Assembly: GCA_015661935.1 (NCBI GenBank)
Contig: DQVD01000317.1
Span: 1-8,992, forward strand
Direction: 5' to 3'
DNA: 8,992 nucleotides
DNA from: Desulfocapsa sulfexigens
Lineage (GTDB): Bacteria; Desulfobacterota; Desulfobulbia; Desulfobulbales; Desulfocapsaceae
Numbering within the stretch: the first letter of the stretch is position 1; each line of letters opens with the position of its first letter. A model generated the notes under the pieces. The model did no database searches and was not told where the DNA came from. It saw only the letters and a program-made list of their open reading frames with translations. Below, in pieces: positions 1 through 6,453 of the stretch. The position numbers were made by a program, and so were the translations under genes.

Positions 1-2
1 AA

Positions 3-497
3 AAGAAATTTGGTAAGGTTTATTTCCTTCCTCCTTCTATTTTCCTTCATCAGGGAAGTTTTAACGCTGGAGAAAGTCTTCAGTTCACAGATCATACCGG
101 TAAAGAACATATGGTCGAAGTCGGCCCTTCTATTGTCAACGAAGATGGGGCAACCAGTGTTTATCTGAATGTTAATCATCACCAGAGAGTATATGATTTC
201 GAACCTGACCTTCCTGAAGGAGTTACCGCAAAAGCTGCCGTTATATCAGCAGAAGAGATTCTTGATTTGGCAAAAGCCGGTGATATGCGTGCTCCTTTTG
301 CCGGAAATATTTGTGAGATAAGTATTGAAGAAGGACAGGAAGTATCTGCAGGTGATAAGGTTGCTGTCATGGAAGCGATGAAAATGCAGACACCAATAAA
401 TATCGAAATTGATGGTATTGTCACAGCAATTTCAGCTAAGGTTGGAGATTCTTTGCAACCAGGCGATAAGATCCTAAAAGTTGATATTGATGAGTAA
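3..497 (+). CDS. C-terminal part of a biotin-dependent carboxylase/decarboxylase subunit (pyruvate carboxylase B / oxaloacetate decarboxylase alpha type), 5' end outside window
   Basis: The reading frame is open from the first bases of the window, so the ATG at 111 is internal and the gene starts to the left. The 164 visible residues hold a linker followed by a biotinyl (lipoyl-like) domain of about 75 residues at the C-terminus. The biotin site EAMKMQ is visible, and its acceptor lysine is codon 381-383. The domain begins with the usual APFAGNI segment and ends with GDKILKV. In this family biotin carries carboxyl groups between a biotin carboxylase site and a carboxyltransferase site, typically to or from pyruvate/oxaloacetate; the enzyme is cytoplasmic or tied to a membrane pump. 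The carboxyltransferase domain that would separate pyruvate carboxylase, transcarboxylase and oxaloacetate decarboxylase lies outside the window, so the exact reaction cannot be told. The gene ends in TAA, 43 bp before a strong terminator hairpin. Confidence 0.9.
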   Translation, partial: KKFGKVYFLPPSIFLHQGSFNAGESLQFTDHTGKEHMVEVGPSIVNEDGATSVYLNVNHHQRVYDFEPDLPEGVTAKAAVISAEEILDLAKAGDMRAPFAGNICEISIEEGQEVSAGDKVAVMEAMKMQTPINIEIDGIVTAISAKVGDSLQPGDKILKVDIDE

Positions 498-530
498 GGA
501 ATTTTCCTGATACTTTTTCATTAAGGGAAA

Positions 531-576
531 AAACAAAAAAGGGGAATCAAAGAATTTATTCTTTGATTCCCCTTTT
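531..576. terminator. Bidirectional rho-independent terminator between the carboxylase gene and tRNA-Thr
   Basis: A perfect 14-bp inverted repeat (541-554 with 559-572) encloses a 4-nt loop. On the plus strand the stem is followed by four T (573-576). On the minus strand it is followed by a longer T-rich tract (complement of 531-540: six T, G, three T). It can therefore end the carboxylase transcript from the left and the tRNA transcript from the right, and is probably more efficient for the tRNA because of the longer U tract. Confidence 0.88.
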
Positions 577-581
577 ACAAT

Positions 582-657
582 TGGAGCCGACAAGCAGGAT
601 CGAACTGCTGGCCTACGCTTTACGAGAGCGTCGCTCTACCAACTGAGCTATGTCGGC
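582..657 (-). tRNA. tRNA-Thr (anticodon CGU, reads ACG)
   Basis: The minus strand folds into a complete 76-nt cloverleaf: 7-bp acceptor stem (GCCGACA with TGTCGGC), D arm GCTC/GAGC, anticodon stem ACGCT/AGCGT with loop CTCGTAA, 5-nt variable loop, T arm AGCAG/CTGCT with loop TTCGATC, discriminator U, and an encoded CCA. The anticodon is CGU at 622-624. The first acceptor pairs G1-C72 and C2-G71 and the anticodon G35-U36 agree with threonine identity elements known from Escherichia coli. The gene appears to stand alone, converging on the carboxylase gene, and ends just before the shared terminator. Confidence 0.96.
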
Positions 658-863
658 TACTACTGGTATTAAATATATTACATTCAACTCATAAAGACCT
701 GAATCCAATAAACCTGGCAAATGAAATATTTCCCTTCTATTTCTTTCAATGATGCGATTAAAATAGAGTATGGTACTTTATTTTATTTTAATGGTTTGTA
801 TAGCAAGGGTATCTTGCAAAGTCAAACTTTTTCCATTTCATCTATTCCGATTGAAATCTGTCT
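658..863. other. Divergent intergenic region between tRNA-Thr and the cytochrome gene
   Basis: This A+T-rich stretch should hold the tRNA promoter (minus strand) and the cytochrome promoter (plus strand), because the two genes diverge. No hexamer pair is good enough to name as a promoter. Two small hairpins sit in the presumed cytochrome leader: GCAAG/CTTGC with a 5-nt loop at 803-817, and AAAGT/ACTTT with a 3-nt loop at 818-830, the latter running into TTTTT. They might affect the leader transcript but are too weak to call a terminator. No gene was found here. Confidence 0.35.
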
Positions 864-2378
864 ATGAAGCCAGGCATCAGAACATCTCTTCTTTTTCTTT
901 TATTTTTTTCTTTATACTCCTGTACCGGAGAACCAACCGAGGAAGAGAAACAAAAACAAAACATTGTTTCTGATAGCCCTTCATCGAGCCAAGCATCCCC
1001 AGTCACATCCAAAAGAGGCTGCAAGGCTTGTCACTCCATGGATCTTGACTCTGCCCATGACATGGCATGTACCACATGTCATAATGGCAAGGATAACACA
1101 GAAGACAAAGATTCTGGTCATGAAAATTTAATTAGACACCCTGCTCACCCGGATCACATGATCCAGACATGTGGTCAGTGTCATGAGCAACAAGTTAAGA
1201 GTAGTGTTCATTCTCTTCATTTTACGGTGAAAAATGAAGTTAATCTTGTACGCAAAGCCTTTGGTGCAAAAAACTCTCTACAGTCTCTAACAGATATCCC
1301 TGTTAAAGATTCCCCCGAAACAGTGCTTGATCTCGCAGATGATCTTCTCAGACGTCGCTGCCTTCGTTGCCACCCCTATTTCTCAGGAGATCGATACCCT
1401 GCAATTGCAAGAGGCACTGGTTGCGCAAGTTGCCATCTTAAATTTTATGAAGGAAAGCTTGTTTCCCATTCATTTATGAAAACGCCAGGTGACTCTCAAT
1501 GTTTGCAATGCCACTACGGAAATCGGGTTGGTTTTGATTATTATGGGCGCTATGAACATGATATGAATACTGAATATAGAACACCTTACACAACAAGCTC
1601 TGACTATTTTCGTCCCTTTGGCGTTGAATTTCATCAGCTAAGCGTCGACATCCATCAACAGAAAGGACTTGTTTGTGTGGATTGTCATGGTGGTAATGAA
1701 CTTATGACCGATGGCAATTATACAATTCGTTGCGAGGATTGTCACGACAGAGAAAAAATCAGCACTACTATTCCCACGCCCAATATACAACATGACCCAG
1801 CTAAGGACAGCTACAGTTTAAGCTCTAATGGAGATGGAAAACAGCATGCTATCCCGTTCATGCAACATCCTGCCCATGTAAAATACAAAGAACTTGTAAA
1901 CTGCCAGGTTTGCCATGCTCAATGGGCATTTAATGACAAGGGAACTCATCTCATGCGAAATGATTCTGATGAGTATGATGATTTTTCAAGACTTACTGTG
2001 CAGGGAAGTTTTGAAGTTGAAAAGATTCTAAAAAATAACCTTGATTTCGATAAAGAAGAAATTGCTAATAGTATGAGTGACAAGATCACCGGTGAGCAAA
2101 AAACTGGCCTCTGGTATAAAGGATATGAAACCAGACGCTGGGAACACGTTCGCATTGGCCGTGATAAAGATGGCCGTTTGCAGGTAATGCGTCCCTTGCT
2201 TGATTTGTATCTTTCATGGATTGATGAAGGTGAGAATGTTCGTTTTAACTCTATTCCTGCCAATATACCGGGGAATGGTCTTGTGCCATATGTTCCACAT
2301 ACAACAGGAAAAGCAGGCCTTTTCTACCAGGATCGCATCAGAAACTTTTTGGATGCTGAAAAGGAAACGGCTCATTAA
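864..2378 (+). CDS. Nine-heme c-type cytochrome, predicted lipoprotein
   Basis: A 504-residue protein with nine CXXCH heme-binding motifs, cysteines starting at residues 53, 69, 103, 166, 187, 213, 271, 290 and 347. The N-terminus has a short charged region, a hydrophobic stretch (LLFLLFF) and a lipobox-like SLYSC with the lipid-accepting cysteine at residue 20, so the mature protein is predicted to be lipid-anchored in the envelope, with hemes attached after Sec export. Residues 21-50 form a polar, Ser/Glu/Lys-rich tether. After the last heme, about 150 residues (352-504) carry no CXXCH. An in-frame TGA at 852-854 makes the ATG at 864 the only reasonable start; its ribosome-binding site is weak. 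The likely role is periplasmic or outer-membrane electron transfer, but the partner and terminal acceptor cannot be read from the sequence. I do not recognise a named subfamily. It is followed after one base by rlpA, almost certainly on the same mRNA. Confidence 0.92.
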   Translation: MKPGIRTSLLFLLFFSLYSCTGEPTEEEKQKQNIVSDSPSSSQASPVTSKRGCKACHSMDLDSAHDMACTTCHNGKDNTEDKDSGHENLIRHPAHPDHMIQTCGQCHEQQVKSSVHSLHFTVKNEVNLVRKAFGAKNSLQSLTDIPVKDSPETVLDLADDLLRRRCLRCHPYFSGDRYPAIARGTGCASCHLKFYEGKLVSHSFMKTPGDSQCLQCHYGNRVGFDYYGRYEHDMNTEYRTPYTTSSDYFRPFGVEFHQLSVDIHQQKGLVCVDCHGGNELMTDGNYTIRCEDCHDREKISTTIPTPNIQHDPAKDSYSLSSNGDGKQHAIPFMQHPAHVKYKELVNCQVCHAQWAFNDKGTHLMRNDSDEYDDFSRLTVQGSFEVEKILKNNLDFDKEEIANSMSDKITGEQKTGLWYKGYETRRWEHVRIGRDKDGRLQVMRPLLDLYLSWIDEGENVRFNSIPANIPGNGLVPYVPHTTGKAGLFYQDRIRNFLDAEKETAH

Positions 2379-2379
2379 T

Positions 2380-3159
2380 ATGTCGCTAGTTTTATTTGTA
2401 GATCCCAGGATTCATTTAAAGGGCAGTAAAACGATCTTTCCCGTTCTTGGAATATGTATTCTTTTCCTGAGTTTTTCCATTGGTTGTTCTGCCGCAAAAC
2501 AGAAACGAACACCTGCTACACAGCGCCCCTACGTGATCAATAACCGTACATACTCACCCCTGCCCTCTGCTGTGGGCTATGAAGAAACAGGACTTGCCTC
2601 ATGGTATGGATCTGATTTTCATGGAAATACGACCGCAAACGGTGAAACCTATAATATGTATGGTATTACAGCCGCGCATAAACTTTTACCCATGCACACC
2701 ATGCTTCTCGTTACCAATCTTGATAACGGTAAAAAGACGGTTGTTCGGGTAAACGACAGAGGTCCATTTGTACAAGGACGTATTATTGACTTAAGTTATG
2801 GGGCTGCCCAGGAAATTTCACTTGTGCGATCTGGTACCGCAAGAGTTAAAATAACTGCACTTGGTGAAACAAAACTCGATAAAAAGACTGGAAAACGTAG
2901 ATTTACAAAATATGCCGATTTAAAATCAGGCGAATATTTTGTGCAGATCGGGGCATTTCTGCAAAAGCACAACAGCATATCACTCCAGAAAAAGTTTCGT
3001 GATTTTGGTCATAAAGCAGTGATAAAAAAATCATCCATCAAAGGGAAAATCTTTTATCGTGTTCAGGTCTATGCAGGCAAAACATTGAATGGTGCAAGAA
3101 GGAGCGAACAAGCACTCAAAGAAAAAGGGTATAAAGGTGCTTTTATTATTGCGCGTTGA
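2380..3159 (+). CDS. rlpA: RlpA-family septal ring lytic transglycosylase, lipoprotein with DPBB and SPOR domains
   Basis: A 259-residue protein. The chosen ATG lies one base after the cytochrome stop; an open frame continues upstream to 2200 but runs inside the cytochrome gene and would give a poor N-terminus. From 2380 there is a basic N-region, a hydrophobic core (about residues 19-34) and a lipobox-like SIGC with Cys36. The double-psi beta-barrel RlpA domain (about 69-162) shows GLASWYG, FHG, TANGE, TAAHK (His100), VTNL, VNDRGPF (Asp126) and RIIDLSYGAA; the His and Asp correspond to residues needed for lytic activity in Pseudomonas RlpA. A C-terminal SPOR domain (about 184-259, starting GEYFVQIGAF) should bind denuded septal glycan. 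The family cleaves naked glycan strands during daughter-cell separation. A purine-rich AAGGA lies 14 nt upstream, rather far, so translation is probably coupled to the cytochrome. Confidence 0.93.
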   Translation: MSLVLFVDPRIHLKGSKTIFPVLGICILFLSFSIGCSAAKQKRTPATQRPYVINNRTYSPLPSAVGYEETGLASWYGSDFHGNTTANGETYNMYGITAAHKLLPMHTMLLVTNLDNGKKTVVRVNDRGPFVQGRIIDLSYGAAQEISLVRSGTARVKITALGETKLDKKTGKRRFTKYADLKSGEYFVQIGAFLQKHNSISLQKKFRDFGHKAVIKKSSIKGKIFYRVQVYAGKTLNGARRSEQALKEKGYKGAFIIAR

Positions 3160-3169
3160 GCAGTAATAA
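3143..3169 (+). terminator. A+U-rich hairpin at the end of rlpA (possible weak terminator or 3' stabiliser)
   Basis: TTATTATTGC (3143-3152) pairs with GCAGTAATAA (3160-3169) over ten positions, one being a U-G wobble that forms only in the plus-strand RNA. The seven-base loop contains the rlpA TGA stop. No T tract follows, so this is not a standard intrinsic terminator. It is the only hairpin I see in the 16-bp convergent gap between rlpA and trpF. Confidence 0.3.
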
Positions 3170-3175
3170 CAATAA

Positions 3176-3826
3176 TTATGGGTTGTCGGCCATGCGCACT
3201 TTGCTTACCAGATCCATAAGCTTTGAGTGATCTTTAATTCCCGGCTCAACTTCAACACCGGAATTAACATCAACTCCAAATGGTCTAATTGTCTGAATAG
3301 CTTCTTTTATGTTCTCTGGTGTCAGCCCTCCGGCAAGAATCATGGGACGTTGAAGATCCAGGCGTTTTATAATTTTCCAGTCAAAAACTTCTCCAGTTCC
3401 CCCTGGGTTTCCTTTTGAGTATGTGTCCAGAAGATACCCGTGAACTACGTCATCGTAGGATGTAAAATCTGATCTTTTTGTTGTCTCACTCACTCGAAAT
3501 GCCTTTATGACATGGCAGGGAGAGGCATTTCGTTCTACTCGCTCGCAGTATTTATAATTTTCCTTGCCGTGCAGTTGAGCATGGGAAAGTCCGCAATATT
3601 CTACTATTTCCTCAACTTCTTCCCTGTCACGATTAACAAATACTCCAACACTGGCAAGAAACGGAGGAAGCTTACTAACCACTCCCCTAACAAAGTCAGG
3701 GGACACATTCCGGGGGCTTTTATCATAAAAAATAAACCCTAGTGCATCGAGTCCCATTGAAACGCCGAAATCAATATCCTTAACTCTGGTAAGGCCACAC
3801 ATTTTAATGCGTGTTCGTGTGCTCAT
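3176..3826 (-). CDS. trpF: Phosphoribosylanthranilate isomerase
   Basis: A 216-residue (beta/alpha)8-barrel protein of normal family length. It converts N-(5'-phosphoribosyl)anthranilate to the 1-(2-carboxyphenylamino)-1-deoxyribulose 5-phosphate used by TrpC. Family motifs are visible: KMCGLT near the N-terminus with the general-base Cys10, GFIFYDKSPR, a VGVFVN strand, QLHG, LLDTY with the general-acid Asp134, GGTGEVFDW, LAGGLTPENI and the phosphate-binding GVDVNSGVE. The start ATG overlaps the trpC stop (ATGA) and has a GAGG ribosome-binding site within the trpC end, so translation is coupled. It is the last gene of the trp cluster and converges on rlpA, leaving no room for trpB or trpA downstream. 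Confidence 0.96.
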   Translation of the reverse strand: MSTRTRIKMCGLTRVKDIDFGVSMGLDALGFIFYDKSPRNVSPDFVRGVVSKLPPFLASVGVFVNRDREEVEEIVEYCGLSHAQLHGKENYKYCERVERNASPCHVIKAFRVSETTKRSDFTSYDDVVHGYLLDTYSKGNPGGTGEVFDWKIIKRLDLQRPMILAGGLTPENIKEAIQTIRPFGVDVNSGVEVEPGIKDHSKLMDLVSKVRMADNP

Positions 3827-4617
3827 CTTGTTTCCTCTGGAGCTCGCAACCCTTGAAGGCTGTTTCCGCCATCCTTTCCCCTCATTAAGGTCTCACCAAT
3901 GAGTGCGGCACAGACTCCGGCATTTCCCAGCTTTTGAATATCTTCAGCTGTTTTTAAACCTGATTCTCCAACAACTGCAATAGAATCAGGAATCATTTTT
4001 TTCAATCGAAAAGTGGTCTCTGTGTCCATTGAAAAATCTTTAAGATTTCGATTGTTTATACCGATCAAGTTTGCCTTGGTTCCAAGAACAGTGTCAAGCT
4101 CTTCCTCATCATGAACTTCAACGAGGCAATCAATGGAGTACTCTTCAGCTTGAGCCATAAAGTCTTTTAACTGATATGCATCCAGAATAGAGGCCATTAA
4201 GAGTATGGCATCAGCACCACAAATGTGAGCCTCTTCAATTTGTAATGGATCTATGATAAATTCTTTCCGAAGAATTGGCAGGCTGACACTTTCTCTAGCT
4301 TGAAGAAGATACAAAAGAGAACCTTGAAAGAAATCAACATCTGTCAGGACTGAAATAGCCTGTGCTCCATTTTTTTCGTAATCTATTGCAATTTGAACAG
4401 GGTCAAAATCTGGACAGATAAGGCCTTTTGAAGGGGATGCTTTTTTAGCTTCTGCGATAATCGCAACTCCATGATAGTCAATCAGAGCTTTTCTGAATCC
4501 ACGTGGTGGTGGAATATTCTTGTCGATGAAAGGTTCAGGTATTTGCACACCATTCTTTTTTAAAGCGGTGATTTCTTCTTTTTTTCGTGCGACAATAACG
4601 TCTAAAATGTGCGCCAT
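3823..4617 (-). CDS. trpC: Indole-3-glycerol-phosphate synthase
   Basis: A 264-residue (beta/alpha)8-barrel enzyme, normal length, not fused to TrpF. It decarboxylates and closes the ring of carboxyphenylamino-deoxyribulose phosphate to give indole-3-glycerol phosphate. The catalytic and binding set is intact: IIAEAKKASPSKG (Glu56, Lys58), SVLTDVDFFQGS, LRKEFIID (Lys118), GADAILLMASIL, LVEVHDEEEL (Glu167), IGINNRNLKDF (Asn188/189), VVGESGL (Ser219) and the phosphate loop ALIGETLM. The ATG lies 43 nt after trpD with only a poor ribosome-binding site, so expression probably depends on the operon transcript. Its TGA overlaps the trpF ATG by four bases. Confidence 0.96.
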   Translation of the reverse strand: MAHILDVIVARKKEEITALKKNGVQIPEPFIDKNIPPPRGFRKALIDYHGVAIIAEAKKASPSKGLICPDFDPVQIAIDYEKNGAQAISVLTDVDFFQGSLLYLLQARESVSLPILRKEFIIDPLQIEEAHICGADAILLMASILDAYQLKDFMAQAEEYSIDCLVEVHDEEELDTVLGTKANLIGINNRNLKDFSMDTETTFRLKKMIPDSIAVVGESGLKTAEDIQKLGNAGVCAALIGETLMRGKDGGNSLQGLRAPEETR

Positions 4618-4660
4618 AACAGTGATAAATACCTATAATATGATGTAATAGTTGAGGTTG

Positions 4661-5692
4661 TTATTTGTTGGTAAAAGAGATTAATTGCTCAAGTTTTTCC
4701 AGGGCAGCGCCTGAATCAATGGTGTCAGCGGCTTTTGCAATGCCACTTTTAAGGTCAGCACAAAGACCTGATGCCATGAGTGCTGCACCACTATTCAAAA
4801 GAACCATGTCCCGTTTGGGCCCCTTCTCTCCACCTAGTACTTTTATCATCTGGTCTGCTGACTCTTCGGAATCCTTCCCTCCTTTAAGATCTTCAATGCT
4901 GGCTTTTTTTAAACCAAGACTTTCAGGATTTATTGCATAGTTTATTACTTTTCCATCGTTTAATTCGGAAACTTTTGTTTCACCGGTCACAGTCAGTTCA
5001 TCGAGGTTTCCTTCACCGTGAACAACCAGTGCCCTCTTGGAACCTAATTTACCGAGAACCTGGGCCAGTGGTTCGGTTAAATCTGCATCAAAAACCCCTA
5101 GAATTTGAACATTTGCACCAGCTGGATTTGTTAACGGGCCAAGAATATTAAAAATAGTTCGAATACCAAGTTCTTTTCGAGGGCCGATTGCATGCTTCAT
5201 TGCTCCATGTAGTGCTGGTGCAAAAAGAAAACCAATTCCAATTTGCTGTATGCATTCACCAACCTGTTCAGGACTGATACCAAGATTGACACCGGCCGCT
5301 TCAAGAACATCAGCACTTCCGCAATTGCTGGACACAGAACGATTACCATGTTTTGCAACGGGCACACCTGCACCAGCTACGACAAAAGCAGTGGTTGTTG
5401 AAACGTTAAACGTTCCTGATCCATCGCCACCTGTTCCACAGGTATCAACAAGGATTTCACCTGCAGTAGTATTAACTCCTGATAAGATAGGAGTAGCCTT
5501 TTCACGCATAACCCGAACAGCACCAGTGATTTCTTCAACGGTTTCACTTTTCATGCGCAGTCCTGTGATAAAAGAACCAATTTGAGCAGGAGTTGCATCA
5601 CCACTCATGATTTCATTCATCACATCAACCATCTCATTTTCGGTGAGATCTTTGTCCATTACCACATTGCTTATAGCATCTTTAATATTCAT
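4661..5692 (-). CDS. trpD: Anthranilate phosphoribosyltransferase
   Basis: A 343-residue protein of normal length for stand-alone TrpD. It transfers phosphoribose from PRPP to anthranilate. An N-terminal helical domain (about 1-70) is followed by the glycine-rich PRPP loop [17 protein letters not shown] (83-99), KHGNRSVSS (114-122, contacting anthranilate and PRPP), [13 protein letters not shown] (155-167), [20 protein letters not shown] (170-189) and the metal-binding Asp-Glu pair in NLDELT (231-232). The ATG at 5692 is preceded by AAGG at a suitable spacing and immediately by a TAA that closes the open frame running on from trpG. A 174-nt spacer separates it from trpG, unusually long for this otherwise compact cluster. 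Confidence 0.96.
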   Translation of the reverse strand: MNIKDAISNVVMDKDLTENEMVDVMNEIMSGDATPAQIGSFITGLRMKSETVEEITGAVRVMREKATPILSGVNTTAGEILVDTCGTGGDGSGTFNVSTTTAFVVAGAGVPVAKHGNRSVSSNCGSADVLEAAGVNLGISPEQVGECIQQIGIGFLFAPALHGAMKHAIGPRKELGIRTIFNILGPLTNPAGANVQILGVFDADLTEPLAQVLGKLGSKRALVVHGEGNLDELTVTGETKVSELNDGKVINYAINPESLGLKKASIEDLKGGKDSEESADQMIKVLGGEKGPKRDMVLLNSGAALMASGLCADLKSGIAKAADTIDSGAALEKLEQLISFTNK

Positions 5693-5866
5693 TTAGTGCC
5701 TTACTCCGTAAAAGCTGTCATAAAAAAAGAAACCTGGAAAGTATCTTAAAAATAACCGGTTGCCTCTATCACCAGATAAGCGACGTAGAGAGACCTTCGA
5801 GGCCCCCCCCTCAATGGGGTACTGTAAAGAGTCCAACGTAGCTAAAACGTTTTGGAACTTGTCTGG
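5693..5866 (-). other. trpG-trpD spacer with G8 tract, hairpins and an in-frame open extension of trpG
   Basis: This 174-nt spacer is exactly 58 codons in the trpG frame. Reading on past the trpG TAA gives 57 sense codons and then a TAA directly before the trpD ATG. There is no ATG in this frame. The minus strand carries CCCC-ATTGA-GGGG inside an uninterrupted run of eight G (plus-strand C at 5803-5810). It also has a small stem GGCCT/AGGTC with loop CGA, a bulged stem CCAA(AA)CGT/ACGTTGG near the trpG end, and a run of seven T near trpD. It may be a lost C-terminal piece of trpG, a small inserted repeat, or a regulatory or RNA-processing region. I recognise no known motif. Confidence 0.4.
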
Positions 5867-6451
5867 TTACTTTTTCTTCATAAAATTCTCTAAAAGGGTG
5901 ATGCCGGCCGGGGTCATAATTGATTCCGGATGGAATTGAACTCCTTCGACTTCCAACTCTTTATGGCGAATTCCCATTATCTCTCCCTCTTCTGTCCAGG
6001 CACTTATCTCAAAACAATCAGGAACCGACTCTTTTTCAATGATGAGGGAGTGGTATCGCATACCATCAAAAGGATTGGGCAGATCAACAAAGACACCTTT
6101 GTTATCATGATAAATTGGGGAAATTTTTCCATGCATAATACGTGATGCCCGAACAACTTCACCTCCAAAAGCTTCACCAATGGACTGATGCCCGAGGCAA
6201 ACACCAAGAAGCGGAATTTTACCGCTGAAGTGACGGATAGCATCAATTGATATGCCTGCCTGTGATGGCGTGCAAGGTCCTGGAGAAATAAGAATACGAT
6301 CAGGGTTTAAGGCTACAATCTCATCAATACTGATTTTATCGTTTCGAAAAACCCGTATGTCGGGAGAACTTTCATCCCTTAATTCATTTCCTGCGATGGT
6401 TTGGACAATATTATAGGTGAACGAATCGTAATTATCTATAATGACAAGCAT
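5867..6451 (-). CDS. trpG: Anthranilate synthase component II (glutamine amidotransferase)
   Basis: A 194-residue class I glutamine amidotransferase, normal length. It releases ammonia from glutamine and passes it to TrpE for anthranilate synthesis. The N-terminal [20 protein letters not shown], the nucleophile elbow GVCLGHQ (Cys85), MRYHSL and the VQFHPES motif with His174 and Glu176 complete the catalytic triad. It starts two bases after the trpE stop with an AAGGGG ribosome-binding site inside the trpE end. Because TrpG and PabA are nearly identical, the subunit could also serve aminodeoxychorismate synthase if no separate pabA exists; position in the trp cluster supports the tryptophan role first. 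Confidence 0.95.
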   Translation of the reverse strand: MLVIIDNYDSFTYNIVQTIAGNELRDESSPDIRVFRNDKISIDEIVALNPDRILISPGPCTPSQAGISIDAIRHFSGKIPLLGVCLGHQSIGEAFGGEVVRASRIMHGKISPIYHDNKGVFVDLPNPFDGMRYHSLIIEKESVPDCFEISAWTEEGEIMGIRHKELEVEGVQFHPESIMTPAGITLLENFMKKK

Positions 6452-6453
6452 GA

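Noticed and set aside
770..973. Open frame of 67 codons overlapping the cytochrome start
   Set aside because: Low-complexity Phe/Arg-rich translation that shadows the signal-peptide coding region of the cytochrome; no ribosome-binding site or family resemblance.
1016..1919. Repeated CXXCH codons as a DNA-level repeat array or CRISPR
   Set aside because: The repetition is at the protein motif level with irregular spacing; nucleotide repeats and regular spacers are absent.
2200..2379. Longer upstream start for RlpA inside the cytochrome gene
   Set aside because: It would add 60 residues overlapping the cytochrome in another frame, and would bury the lipoprotein signal. The ATG at 2380 gives a clean signal peptide with a lipobox.
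5701..5721. Six-residue mini-ORF (MTAFTE) just upstream of trpD
   Set aside because: Too short, no Trp codons, no ribosome-binding site; its stop merely overlaps the trpD ribosome-binding region.
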